From the NCBI RefSeq assembly GCF_011742875.1, contig NZ_JAAQTL010000001.1, positions 3,224,001-3,288,000 of the forward strand: 64,000 nt of DNA. The letters run 5' to 3'. The notes under the pieces are model-generated. The model saw only the letters and a list, made by a program, of their open reading frames with translations, made no database searches and was not told the DNA's origin. The position numbers and the translations under genes are program-made. Below are positions 16,967 to 24,609 of this stretch, piece by piece; within the stretch, counting starts at the first letter, position 1, and every line of letters starts with the position of its first letter. The stretch comes from Luteibacter yeojuensis. Lineage in GTDB: Bacteria; Pseudomonadota; Gammaproteobacteria; Xanthomonadales; Rhodanobacteraceae.

Positions 16967-17802
16967 GATCGTCTGCCCTGGGAATGGGGTGCCGGCCTAT
17001 CTAAACAGGTCGTTGTTTCATAGGCTTGTACGTACCGTGCGGGGGCCAGCGGCAGCCATACGCTGAAGGCCGCTCCCTTGCCCACGCCTTCCGAGTATGC
17101 GCGTACGCGCCCGCCATGGGCGCTTGCCAGCTCGCTCACCAGGGCAAGGCCGATGCCCAGTCCCGCACAGGCGCTGCCGGGCACTTCCGGGCGGTCTTCC
17201 TCCTGGCCGAAGAGTTCGAAGAGCCCTTCGACCGCTTCCGGCGCGATGCCGCGACCGTTGTCCGCCACGGTGATCCGTGCGAATCCCGCGTCCGCGGCGA
17301 CGCTTACCTCGACGACGCCATGGACGCCCGCGAACTTCAGGGCGTTCTCCATGAGGTTGCTGACGATCTGCTCGATCCGGACGCTGTCGGCGCAGAAGGG
17401 CAACGCGCCCGCCGGGGCGATGTCGAGCCGCAGGCGTACGGAGGGCACGGTTTTCGCCATGGCGCGCGCGACGCGCGTCACCAGCGCACCCAGGTCGAGC
17501 GGTTGCACCTCGAGACGAAGCTTCCCGACGCGCGCACGGGAAACGTCGAGCAGGTCGCCGACCAGTCGCGCCTGCCGGCGTACCATGGCGCGGATCTCGT
17601 CGCCCAGTTCGCGCAACGTCTCGTCGTCGCGCTGCGTGCCCAGCCGCCGGATGAGGTCGGCCTGCATCATCATGGCCGCCAGGGGTTGCCTGAGTTCGTG
17701 CGCGGCGACCACGACGAACCGGTCCTTCGCCGCGGCGACTTCGAGGGCCTGGTCGCGTGCCGCCCGCAGAGTTCGACGAGTACTGGACTGTTCCTGCCTC
17801 AC
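16891..17802 (-). CDS. Sensor-less cytoplasmic histidine kinase
   Basis: A 303-residue two-component kinase core with no membrane helix or PAS domain. The dimerisation helix carries the phospho-acceptor histidine in VVAAHELRQPLAAMMMQADL near residue 35, with Arg in place of the usual Lys/Asn (HELRQP rather than HELRNP). The ATPase domain shows the N box (NLMENALKFA), G1 (DNGRGIAPEAV), F box (LFELFGQ) and G2 (GLGIGLALVSEL). The GTG start has GAGGTG just upstream. After the natural end of the ATPase fold (AAFSVWLPLAPAR) the frame continues for about 45 low-complexity residues and overlaps the next gene by 76 bases, which suggests that an original stop was lost. No response regulator is adjacent; its partner and signal are unknown. 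Confidence 0.82.
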   Translation of the reverse strand: MRQEQSSTRRTLRAARDQALEVAAAKDRFVVVAAHELRQPLAAMMMQADLIRRLGTQRDDETLRELGDEIRAMVRRQARLVGDLLDVSRARVGKLRLEVQPLDLGALVTRVARAMAKTVPSVRLRLDIAPAGALPFCADSVRIEQIVSNLMENALKFAGVHGVVEVSVAADAGFARITVADNGRGIAPEAVEGLFELFGQEEDRPEVPGSACAGLGIGLALVSELASAHGGRVRAYSEGVGKGAAFSVWLPLAPARYVQAYETTTCLDRPAPHSQGRRSCSTSSCRPPLKATATTGMSGALVT

Positions 17803-18004
17803 GGTCCCACCTCATACGACGCATGCCATGCGTGAAGAGTAGGCACGCCCCGGTCACCCCGCTAGCCAGCGGTTGCGGACCATGGTGTTGCCCGGCCGGC
17901 AACAATCCTTCGTTCGGGATGCGCATCGCTTATTTCGTCGGCCCGTGTGCACCGGTGCCATGACGGCGCTAATCTCCCGTCATCCCCCCTACGGAGCATG
18001 CGTC

Positions 18005-18505
18005 ATGGCGTCGAACCCGGTGGTTGTCGAGGAAACAGGGCAGGGCACGTTCCAGGTGAGGGCGCACGGCCAGGGGCCGTCGTTCTTCATCGACGAGCCG
18101 CTTGACCTGGGTGGGCTGGCCTCCGGGCCGACACCTTATGATCTTCTCAGTGCGGCGCTCGGTGCATGCACGGTGATGACGATACGCATGTACGCCCGCC
18201 GCAAGGGCCTCCCGCTTGCCCACGCGCAGGCGTCGGTCACGCATCGCCGCGACGAAGTCACCTCGCGCGACATCTTCGAGCGCCACGTCTTCATGGACGG
18301 CGACCTCACCCAGGCGCAGAGGGATCGCCTGCTGGCGGTCGCCGAGGCCTGCCCGGTGAGCAAGACGTTGCATGCCGGCGCGGAGATCGTGACGCGCCTC
18401 GCGCCGCAGGCGATGCCCGTGGTCGACGACCGGCCATGCGACCGCACCCATCCCAAGGCGATGGACGAGTCCTGCCGGCAGGTGGACCCCACGGCCGTCG
18501 CCTGA
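18005..18505 (+). CDS. OsmC family peroxiredoxin-like protein
   Basis: A 166-residue OsmC/Ohr-superfamily protein, thiol-dependent enzymes that reduce organic hydroperoxides. The two redox cysteines are visible in LGACTVMTIRMYA (around residue 55) and EACPVSKTL (around 118), and the glycine-rich PTPYDLLSAALGAC helix start is typical. The C-terminal tail beyond the usual fold holds two further cysteines (RPCDRTHP and ESCRQ). The ATG at 18005 gives the standard MASNPVVVEETGQG start; an in-frame ATG 45 bases upstream is less likely. The gene stands alone and ends next to a REP palindrome shared with the convergent DUF4865 gene. Confidence 0.88.
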   Translation: MASNPVVVEETGQGTFQVRAHGQGPSFFIDEPLDLGGLASGPTPYDLLSAALGACTVMTIRMYARRKGLPLAHAQASVTHRRDEVTSRDIFERHVFMDGDLTQAQRDRLLAVAEACPVSKTLHAGAEIVTRLAPQAMPVVDDRPCDRTHPKAMDESCRQVDPTAVA

Positions 18506-18519
18506 CGGCCGCCACGCAC

Positions 18520-18547
18520 TGTAGGAGCCGCTATAGCGGCTCCTACA
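18520..18547. repeat. Perfect 28-base REP palindrome (copy 2)
   Basis: A perfect palindrome of 28 bases, with arms TGTAGGAGCCGCTA and its exact complement and no loop. It is a single unit of the REP family found in pairs elsewhere in the window. It sits between converging OsmC and DUF4865 genes and includes the TAG stop codon (18543-18545) of the latter. It may serve as a bidirectional transcript end. Confidence 0.85.
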
Positions 18548-19121
18548 ACGGCTGCGCGGGTGAGTGGGGTTTGGAGACGTGCCTCACCTCGTAGCACTGG
18601 CCGGCGGAACCTTCGTCGGGGATGCGGTCGCGCCACAGCCGGAACCGCAGCAACGTCCATGCCGTCGGATCGAACGCGACGACCGTGGCGAGGGCGCCTC
18701 CGCGTACGTCGTCCCGCGTTTCCGAAACGGTACGGGTCTTTAGCGCGGCGAGGTCCGCATGGGGTTTGATCGCTTCGATGGCACGACTCGCGAACGTCGC
18801 CGTGGCAAGATCGGCAGCCAGATCGGCGTGCCACACCATCCACGTCCGTACCGGGGGCCAGCCGAAATCGCGCGCGAGCGTGGCGAAGCCGGGTCCGGTG
18901 AGGAAGTCGTTCAACCCTTCCGGCTCGTCCCAGAGGTAGAAGGGTGCGTAGAGATTCTCGGCACTCGAAACCGCTCCGTCTTCCTTCCGCGCAACGAGGT
19001 ACGCCTTGAAACGCAGGTGCGGAAAGCCGTCGAGCATGGGGCCCTTGTCGCGAATGCGCCTGTCGACGATCGACATGTCGTAATCCGCCGGAAGGGTGAA
19101 GCTGTACTGCATGGCGATCAT
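18543..19121 (-). CDS. DUF4865 family protein
   Basis: A 192-residue protein of the DUF4865 family, of unknown biochemistry but regularly found beside tautomerase-like and LysR genes, as here. Visible family features are MQYSFTLPADYDMSIVDRRI at the start, then LRFKAYLVARK, ENLYAPFYLWDEPEGLNDFL and a W-rich DFGWPPVRTWMVWH segment. The layout is that of a ferredoxin-like alpha/beta fold with possible monooxygenase-like dimer. The first ATG at 19119-19121 gives MIAMQYS; the second ATG nine bases on is also possible. The stop codon lies in a REP palindrome, so the last residues may have been set by that insertion. It follows the tautomerase gene by 17 bases. Confidence 0.83.
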   Translation of the reverse strand: MIAMQYSFTLPADYDMSIVDRRIRDKGPMLDGFPHLRFKAYLVARKEDGAVSSAENLYAPFYLWDEPEGLNDFLTGPGFATLARDFGWPPVRTWMVWHADLAADLATATFASRAIEAIKPHADLAALKTRTVSETRDDVRGGALATVVAFDPTAWTLLRFRLWRDRIPDEGSAGQCYEVRHVSKPHSPAQPL

Positions 19122-19138
19122 GGAAACCTCCGAAGCCT

Positions 19139-19537
19139 TCAGGCGTCCGGTGGGACGGGAGCCGCGGCGGACACCCCGGACGCGAACGACCAGTCCTCGA
19201 ATTCGGAGTTGGCGACGATCACCATGACGTCCTCGGGACGGATACCGGGTGTCTCGGACAGTCGCGCGACCAGCGCCTGGAAGAAGCGCTCCTTCGTGGC
19301 GGGCGAGCGCCGCTTGCCGGTGGTGATGTGGAAGAGGACGAAGTCGTCCGAGCGGGGGCCGCCGCGGTAGGTACGGTCGAACACGAATTCGCCCGGCTGG
19401 AGCTGGTCGAATGCCATGAAGCGATCCGCCTCGGGCACCCCGAACCCTTCGACGAGCGCACGATCGAGACTGTCGGAGATGGCGGCGAGGTAGGCGGGGG
19501 ACTTACCCGCCAGCAGCGATACGCGAGTGAACGGCAT
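19139..19537 (-). CDS. Tautomerase family protein
   Basis: A 132-residue member of the tautomerase superfamily. After the initiator methionine comes a proline (MPFTRVSLLAGKSPAYLAAI), and Pro-1 is the catalytic base of the superfamily after methionine removal. The sequence continues as two beta-alpha-beta units (LVEGFGVPEADRFMAFDQL; ATKERFFQALVARLSETPGI then RPEDVMVIVANSEFEDWSFA), typical of the trimeric 4-OT/MIF-like members of double length. It forms a pair with DUF4865 downstream and diverges from a LysR-type regulator, a recurring gene set; the natural substrate is unknown. Confidence 0.87.
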   Translation of the reverse strand: MPFTRVSLLAGKSPAYLAAISDSLDRALVEGFGVPEADRFMAFDQLQPGEFVFDRTYRGGPRSDDFVLFHITTGKRRSPATKERFFQALVARLSETPGIRPEDVMVIVANSEFEDWSFASGVSAAAPVPPDA

Positions 19538-19607
19538 GACGGCTTCCAGGGCGAGTGATTTGACACCCCCACTATCGCGCGCCACCATCATCCCGACAAT
19601 CGAATTA

Positions 19608-19628
19608 TTCAGGACAAACATTCCTGAA
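19608..19628. promoter_or_regulatory. Inverted repeat between tautomerase and LysR genes (candidate LysR operator)
   Basis: TTCAGGA and TCCTGAA form a perfect 7-base inverted repeat separated by seven bases (CAAACAT). It lies in the 106-base divergent intergenic region, 15 bases before the LysR gene's ATG. Its size is close to the LysR T-N11-A motif class, and the position suits autoregulation plus control of the divergent tautomerase operon. Confidence 0.5.
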
Positions 19629-19643
19629 AGACGGGACGATTTC

Positions 19644-20546
19644 ATGCGAACCACCCACCTCGATATGGATGCCCTGCGCAGCTTTGTCACAGGCGTGGAC
19701 GCCGGCTCCTTCGCTCGGGCGGCCGACAGGCTGGGCCGTTCGACGTCCGCGGTGAGCGCGCAACTCAAGAAGCTCGAGGAACAGACCGGCACGTCGCTGG
19801 TCCGCAAGGCCGGACGGGGGCTCACCCTCACCGACAGCGGCGAGTCGCTGCTGTCGTATGCGCGCCGCTTGCTGGAACTCAACGACGAGGCCGTGAGCGC
19901 CGTGCGCGGTGTGGAACTGGAGGGCTGGATACGGCTTGGCTTGCAGGAAGACTTCGGCGAGACGTTGCTGCCGAGGGTGCTCGGCCGTTTCGCGCGCGCG
20001 CATCCGAAGGTACGCATCGAGGGACGTATCGCGCGTAACGCGGAACTCCTCGAGAAGGTCGCTTCGGGACAGCTCGACCTCGCCCTGGCGTGGGACATGG
20101 ACCCTGCGCAGACGACCGGACAGCGCATCGCTTCGCTTCCCCTTTGCTGGCTCGGTGCCGCCGATGCCGAGCCCATGTGGCGCGCCGACCAGGGCGAGCC
20201 GCTGCCGCTCGCCGCCCTCGAAGCACCTTGCCTGCTGCGCACCATCGCCTGCGAGCAACTCGACCGGCACGGGCTCTCGTGGCGCATCGCGTTCGTCAGC
20301 CCCAGCCTGGGCGGTCTCTGGGCGGCGACGGCCGCCGGACTCGGCATCGCGTTGCGAACGACCATGGGAAAGCCCGCTTCCGTGAGGCCGCTGGATGCAC
20401 CGGCCTACGGCCTGCCGGCACTGCCCTCGCTTGGGCTCGCGCTCCACCGCGCGGACAAGGACATCGGGTCGTCCGGCGAGCAGTTGAACGCGATCATCGT
20501 GCAGACCCTTCGTGAAACGCTGCCGGCCGACTGGTTGCTGCCGTAG
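19644..20546 (+). CDS. LysR family transcriptional regulator
   Basis: A 300-residue LysR-type regulator. The N-terminal winged helix-turn-helix (residues 6-65) reads DALRSFVTGVDAGSFARAAD then RSTSAVSAQLKKLEEQTGTS, the family pattern. The periplasmic-binding-like effector domain follows (LRLGLQEDF-type segment, then PKVRIEGRIARNAELLEKVA). It is divergent from the tautomerase-DUF4865 pair and separated from it by 106 bases with a perfect inverted repeat, so local regulation of that pair is likely. The chosen ATG at 19644 matches the family N-terminus; an open frame extends upstream to 19527 but would overlap the divergent gene. The effector is unknown. Confidence 0.92.
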   Translation: MRTTHLDMDALRSFVTGVDAGSFARAADRLGRSTSAVSAQLKKLEEQTGTSLVRKAGRGLTLTDSGESLLSYARRLLELNDEAVSAVRGVELEGWIRLGLQEDFGETLLPRVLGRFARAHPKVRIEGRIARNAELLEKVASGQLDLALAWDMDPAQTTGQRIASLPLCWLGAADAEPMWRADQGEPLPLAALEAPCLLRTIACEQLDRHGLSWRIAFVSPSLGGLWAATAAGLGIALRTTMGKPASVRPLDAPAYGLPALPSLGLALHRADKDIGSSGEQLNAIIVQTLRETLPADWLLP

Positions 20547-20552
20547 CGGTCT

Positions 20553-21518
20553 TCAGCGGAGATCCGCGCGAAGTTCCCTCACGCCGCGTCCGAGGCGTTT
20601 CCGGAGCAGTGTGCGCAATGTGGCGCCATCCTCGTAACCGACCTCCGCCGCGATGGCATCCACATCCATGTTGCTGCCATGGATGAGCGACCGCGCGCGC
20701 TCCACGCGAAGGTCCTGGAAATAACCGAGCGGCGACTTGCCGAGAATCGCTTCGCACCTTCGCTGCAGCGTGCGGGAACTCGTCGCAAGCGCGCTGGCGG
20801 CTTCCTGCAGCGAGAAGCCGCCCTTGAGGTTGTCCCTCGCCCAGCGCTCGAAACGCTGGATGAGAGGGTCGGCCATGGCCAGGTGGTTGGGGATGATGTA
20901 GGGCGCCTGTCGCGCACGGAGATCGGCCAGCAGGTAACGCGACACCATGGACGCCAGTTCCGGGCTCGCCCTGCCGATCAGCCACAGCGCCAGGTCGAGG
21001 TGGCCCATGGCCGCACCCGCCGTGATACCGATGTCGGTGGGCACCAGCATGCGCGATTCGTCGAGCGCGACCTGCGGATAGCGCTGGCGGAAGAGGGGCG
21101 CGAGCGACCATGTGGTCGTGGCCTCGCAGCGGTCGAGGAGACCCGCTTCCGCAAGGAGGAACGTGCCCATGCAGGACGCGGCGATCTTGACGCCTTGTGC
21201 ATGCCATCGGAGCAGTTGCGCACGGGCGTCGAGGACATCCGGCCGCCCGAGTTGCCGGATCAACTGCTCGGGCGTCCCGGGCTTTGGCGCCGGCAGAACG
21301 ATCCAGTCGGGTGTGAGGCCGGGATCGATGGCTTCGACGGGAACGGTGAAGCCTTGGCCGGATCGGACTTTCTTGCGCACGCCGACCAGCGACACGTCGA
21401 AACGCGGCTGGCCGCCCATGGCACGCTCGGCGATGTGGTTCGCCACGTCCATCGCATCCAACGTCACGGCAAGGCCGGTATCGAACAGGCCGTCGAGTGC
21501 GAGAACCAGGATGCGCAT
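20553..21518 (-). CDS. GlxA/FtrA-type transcriptional regulator (DJ-1/PfpI plus AraC HTH)
   Basis: A 321-residue regulator. The first 190 residues form a DJ-1/PfpI-like domain with the nucleophile-elbow-like cysteine in IAASCMGTFLLAEAGLLD; in this family it usually senses ligands rather than acts as an enzyme. The last 110 residues are an AraC-type double helix-turn-helix (FSLQEAASALATSSRTLQRR, then AIAAEVGYEDGATLRTLLRK). The ATG at 21516-21518 starts exactly at the first strand (MRILVLALDG); a TTG at 21546-21548 would add ten residues. It converges with the LysR gene six bases apart. Target genes are not evident. Confidence 0.9.
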   Translation of the reverse strand: MRILVLALDGLFDTGLAVTLDAMDVANHIAERAMGGQPRFDVSLVGVRKKVRSGQGFTVPVEAIDPGLTPDWIVLPAPKPGTPEQLIRQLGRPDVLDARAQLLRWHAQGVKIAASCMGTFLLAEAGLLDRCEATTTWSLAPLFRQRYPQVALDESRMLVPTDIGITAGAAMGHLDLALWLIGRASPELASMVSRYLLADLRARQAPYIIPNHLAMADPLIQRFERWARDNLKGGFSLQEAASALATSSRTLQRRCEAILGKSPLGYFQDLRVERARSLIHGSNMDVDAIAAEVGYEDGATLRTLLRKRLGRGVRELRADLR

Positions 21519-21575
21519 GGCGTAATCGATCCTAACGTCGTCGTTCAAGACGATACCGGCATTGCCGCCGGGCGC

Positions 21576-21980
21576 CTAGGTCGCTCCGAGGATCGCCCCC
21601 GCCATCGCCAGCGTCGCCGCGAACCCCGCCGCGAATGCCAGCGAGCGCAGCACGGGAATGCCGAGCGTGTAGACGACGAAATGGGCGATGCGCGCCCAGA
21701 GATAAATGTTCGCCGCCATGACCGTGGTCGGCGTGCTCACGCCGATCGTCGCGGCGACGATCGCCAGCGGGGCGAACACGGCGAGGTTCTCCACGGCATT
21801 GGCATGCGCCCGGCGTGCCCGCTCGGCCCATGCCGGATCCGGCTTGAACGACGGATCGGGATTGGCCATCGTCTTCACCAGGCCGCGCGTGAATATCCGC
21901 GCCAGCATGTACGGAAGCCACATCAGGGCCGTCACGATGGCGACGAGGACCAGGACATGGAGTTCGGGAGTGAGCTTCAT
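21576..21980 (-). CDS. MAPEG family inner-membrane protein
   Basis: A 134-residue integral membrane protein with four predicted helices, like the MAPEG family (membrane-associated eicosanoid and glutathione metabolism). Features: MKLTPELHVLVLVAIVTALM for helix 1, an ERARRAHANAVENLAVFAPL segment with the conserved N-x-x-E/N-L motif at the start of helix 2, and two further helices (NIYLWARIAHFVVYTLG; VLRSLAFAAGFAATLAMAG). Bacterial members are mostly uncharacterised; glutathione-dependent detoxification is a family-based guess. The gene stands alone between the GlxA-like regulator and a secreted hypothetical protein. Confidence 0.84.
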   Translation of the reverse strand: MKLTPELHVLVLVAIVTALMWLPYMLARIFTRGLVKTMANPDPSFKPDPAWAERARRAHANAVENLAVFAPLAIVAATIGVSTPTTVMAANIYLWARIAHFVVYTLGIPVLRSLAFAAGFAATLAMAGAILGAT

Positions 21981-22145
21981 AGGGAACGGCACCTCGTCTG
22001 CGCGCTGGGCGAAAACCCCGAGTCTGCCCGGGCGGCGCACGCGCCGATATGGCCGTACATGCCAACTTTGGCATCATTTACGCCACGAGTCCCTCCATGC
22101 CGATGCGCCCGCAGGCAGAGCACCACGCTTATTCCTCAGGCGTGC

Positions 22146-22550
22146 CTAGGGCGTTCCCGGGGCAGGCTTGTACGGAACGAACGGCCCGAGGATCGCGAAG
22201 CCGCGCGATCCGCCGCCGTACCGGTCCACCATGTTCACCGTGTCCATGTCGCACAGCTGCGAACCGAAGGTATGCGTGACCGGAACGTTGTCGGCATCCA
22301 GCGAGTTGGCTCCGGATTTGAGCTGGTTGACGTAGTAAGTGTTGCCGACCCGGTAAACGATGGTCGTCTTCTCGATCACCTGGGAATCGTTGACGTCGGA
22401 AAGGCTGATGCATCGCTGCGGCTTGCCAGCGACGCGACCCTTGGTGATGTTGGCCAGCTGGGTGGCCGGATCGTCCTTGCGGGCCCAGGCGGGTCCGACG
22501 ATGCCGGCTCCCAGAGCCAGCGCGATCAGGAAACGGGCAGGCGAAGTCAT
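22146..22550 (-). CDS. Hypothetical secreted protein
   Basis: A 134-residue protein with a clear signal peptide (MTSPARFLIALALGAGIVGP, cleavage near AWA-RKDD). The mature part of about 110 residues contains two cysteines (RCISLSDV and SQLCDMDT), probably disulfide-bonded, and beta-strand-like segments (TTIVYRVGNTYYVNQL; THTFGSQLCDMDTVNMVDRY). It resembles short periplasmic proteins that are common in xanthomonads, without known function. The ATG at 22548-22550 is preceded by a purine-rich stretch. It is followed downstream by the MAPEG gene after a 165-base gap. Confidence 0.75.
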   Translation of the reverse strand: MTSPARFLIALALGAGIVGPAWARKDDPATQLANITKGRVAGKPQRCISLSDVNDSQVIEKTTIVYRVGNTYYVNQLKSGANSLDADNVPVTHTFGSQLCDMDTVNMVDRYGGGSRGFAILGPFVPYKPAPGTP

Positions 22551-22633
22551 GGGGGAGACTCCTATCGCTTAGTGACGCCAGCGGTCGCAATTGTGCCGCG
22601 GGCGCGAAGGTCCGTTCAAGCCGGACGCCGTAC

Positions 22634-23212
22634 TCACTTGGGCCCGAAGAGACCCTCCAGGTTCCCGTCCCGCGGCAGACCGTTGAGCCGCACCAGCTTG
22701 CCGTCAGGTCCCGTCGTGATGATCCCCGGCGTGCCCTGGAAGCCGAGGGCGAGCATGAGCATCTGGTTCCGGTCGAGCTGGCCCTGGATCTTCGGCGAAA
22801 TGGACGGGGCCGGTGCGATGCCTCCCTGGGAAAAGGTCGTTTCGTTCTTCGTCAGGGCGGCGGACGGATCGGCGGCGCCAAGGATGGATGCGACCTTGTT
22901 GGGACTGTCTTCGCTGATCACCCCGACGAGGAGATTGCGGATCTGTACCTTGCCCGCCTTTACCCAGGGCTGTGCCGCGACCCAGAAATCATGGCAATAC
23001 GGGCAGTTCGGATCCGTGAAGGCATACACGATGCGGGGAGCGTCGGCCTTTCCATCGCGGACCCAGTCGGCGTCGGACAGCGTCTTCATGACCTGGTCCG
23101 CCACCGATGCTACCGGCGGCTTGGCCGGACGTTCGGCGGCGAAGCCGCCACCCGCCATCAGGAGGGCGGCGACGGCGAAGAGGGATCGGGCACGGAGCCG
23201 TGCTTTGGTCAT
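22634..23212 (-). CDS. DsbC/DsbG-like thiol:disulfide interchange protein
   Basis: Periplasmic thioredoxin-like protein of 192 residues with a signal peptide (RARSLFAVAALLMAGGGFAA). The catalytic motif CPYC occurs in FTDPNCPYCHDFW near residue 73, and a cis-proline lies in FQGTPGIITTGPDG. It lacks the long N-terminal dimerisation domain of DsbC/DsbG, so it is a short member closest to the DsbG-type catalytic domain alone and may act as a monomer. The start is the ATG at 23210-23212; a TTG 36 bases upstream is less likely. It is separate from both neighbours. Confidence 0.87.
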   Translation of the reverse strand: MTKARLRARSLFAVAALLMAGGGFAAERPAKPPVASVADQVMKTLSDADWVRDGKADAPRIVYAFTDPNCPYCHDFWVAAQPWVKAGKVQIRNLLVGVISEDSPNKVASILGAADPSAALTKNETTFSQGGIAPAPSISPKIQGQLDRNQMLMLALGFQGTPGIITTGPDGKLVRLNGLPRDGNLEGLFGPK

Positions 23213-23301
23213 GGCAATGCCTTTCGTTTCATCCTGGGAGGAACACAAGCAGACCGGAGCGCCCGTCCATTCCTTTCAAACTTGCCTGTAGCCCCGCGGG
23301 A

Positions 23302-24015
23302 TCAGGGCCCGACGGCCACCGACCTGGCGGCTCGTTCGATCAGGTCGGCGACGTCCTTCGGGCGCGATCGGTAGACGGCATGGCTGGCGCCCGGAACTTC
23401 GACGGTGACGCTGCGAGCCCGCCGGGCATACATGCGCTCCAGGTCGGGACTCAGGACCTTGTCCGCGCCGGCCACCATGTACCAGCTCGGCTTGTCTTTC
23501 CAGGCCGGTCGTGTCGCGGGCGTCTCGAAGACGCTTAGCGCCGTGGGAACCTGCGCGTTGGCCTCGAACCGGGCCGTCGCAGGGTCGAGGTCGGCCGCGT
23601 AGTCTTCCATATACATCGCGGGTTCGAAATACAGGAAGCCGTCGGTCGTCTCGCGCACGTCCTTGCCGGCGTGGCTGGTGGCGTTGACGAATCGCCGATC
23701 GTTATCGAGGGGCGTCTCACCCTCGTCGAGCGCATGCGCCGCGATATAGACCAGGGCCTTGACCTTGGGATCGTTACCGGCGGCGGTGACGATCGCGCCG
23801 CCGTAGCAATGGCCAACCAGTACGACGGGGTCCGTCTGCAGGGCCACTATGCGTTCGACCGCGGCGAGGTCCGCTTCGAACGAGGTGAGCGGATGCTGTG
23901 CGACGACCACCCTGTAGCCGGCATCTATCAGTCGGTCATGGACCGGACGCCAGCCGCTTCCGTCCACCCAAGCGCCGTGCACGAGGACGATGGTGGGTTT
24001 GCTGTCGGCCTGCAT
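23302..24015 (-). CDS. Alpha/beta hydrolase
   Basis: A 237-residue alpha/beta hydrolase. The oxyanion motif HGAWVDGSGW follows strand 3, and the nucleophile elbow is GHCYGG rather than GxSxG, so the nucleophile is cysteine (residue about 70). A catalytic histidine lies near the end in PGASHAVYRSRP, and the acid is probably in VAGADKVLSPDL. Such Cys members occur among the EstC-/esterase-like hydrolases with unknown substrates. The start at 24013-24015 has no strong Shine-Dalgarno. It lies between DsbG-like and small secreted protein genes with no clear operon partner. Confidence 0.86.
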   Translation of the reverse strand: MQADSKPTIVLVHGAWVDGSGWRPVHDRLIDAGYRVVVAQHPLTSFEADLAAVERIVALQTDPVVLVGHCYGGAIVTAAGNDPKVKALVYIAAHALDEGETPLDNDRRFVNATSHAGKDVRETTDGFLYFEPAMYMEDYAADLDPATARFEANAQVPTALSVFETPATRPAWKDKPSWYMVAGADKVLSPDLERMYARRARSVTVEVPGASHAVYRSRPKDVADLIERAARSVAVGP

Positions 24016-24183
24016 GCGTGCTCTCCGGATCGTCCACATCACGAACGATCAACCAGAAGGCGAACGCTTGCTAGCCGCATCTTGCGAACCACGACGGTGA
24101 TCGCGTTGCACCAATGGCCGGATCACCGTGTTCGAAAAGGCGACGTCTTGCCATCGCAGCATGCTGTGAGCGCGGGTAACGCG

Positions 24184-24220
24184 CAGTCGTTGGCCGCGCC
24201 CTGCGCGCAGCCAACGACTG
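24184..24220. terminator. Stem-loop after the gene ending at 24227
   Basis: CAGTCGTTGGC at 24184-24194 pairs perfectly with GCCAACGACTG at 24210-24220 across a 15-base GC-rich loop. The 11-bp stem lies six bases past the stop of the minus-strand secreted protein gene. No long T run follows on the minus strand, so it may be a weak terminator or an mRNA-stabilising hairpin. Confidence 0.6.
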
Positions 24221-24226
24221 CCTTAT

Positions 24227-24517
24227 TTACTTGCCCTCGGGAACGAGGTTGGCCAGCTTGCCCTTCTTGTCGAACTGGCAGGTGAAGTTCTTCTTGCCAT
24301 CGATACCCGCATCGGCGGTGCCGGAAATCGAATAGCCGGAATCGCCCGCCTTGATCGGCTGCAACTGGATGTAATCGTTCTTCACGTCGAACTTGTCCGC
24401 GGCGGCGTCCAGGCAGCGGTTGGTCAGCTTGCCCGGGTCGGGCCGGTCGGAAGCAAAGGCTTGCGAGGTGAGGGCAAGGCCGAGGGAGGCGGCAAGCAAC
24501 AGGGTGGAATGGCGCAT
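24227..24517 (-). CDS. Small secreted hypothetical protein
   Basis: A 96-residue protein with a signal peptide (MRHSTLLLAASLGLALTSQAFA) and a mature region of about 75 residues. Two cysteines (NRCLDAAAD and FTCQFDKKGKL) are likely to pair, and segments such as VKNDYIQLQPIKAGDSGYSI followed by a short beta hairpin recall small periplasmic YpeB-like or PepSY-like folds, but the match is not convincing. The ATG has AGGAGA seven bases upstream, a strong start. A stem-loop follows the stop. Confidence 0.78.
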   Translation of the reverse strand: MRHSTLLLAASLGLALTSQAFASDRPDPGKLTNRCLDAAADKFDVKNDYIQLQPIKAGDSGYSISGTADAGIDGKKNFTCQFDKKGKLANLVPEGK

Positions 24518-24609
24518 GGATCTTCTCCTAACAGACGCGTGACAGGGATCACTGCCGGATCGAGTCTGCCTTGCAATTCCTTGCGGCAGGATGAATCGGA
24601 GAGGCAGTG

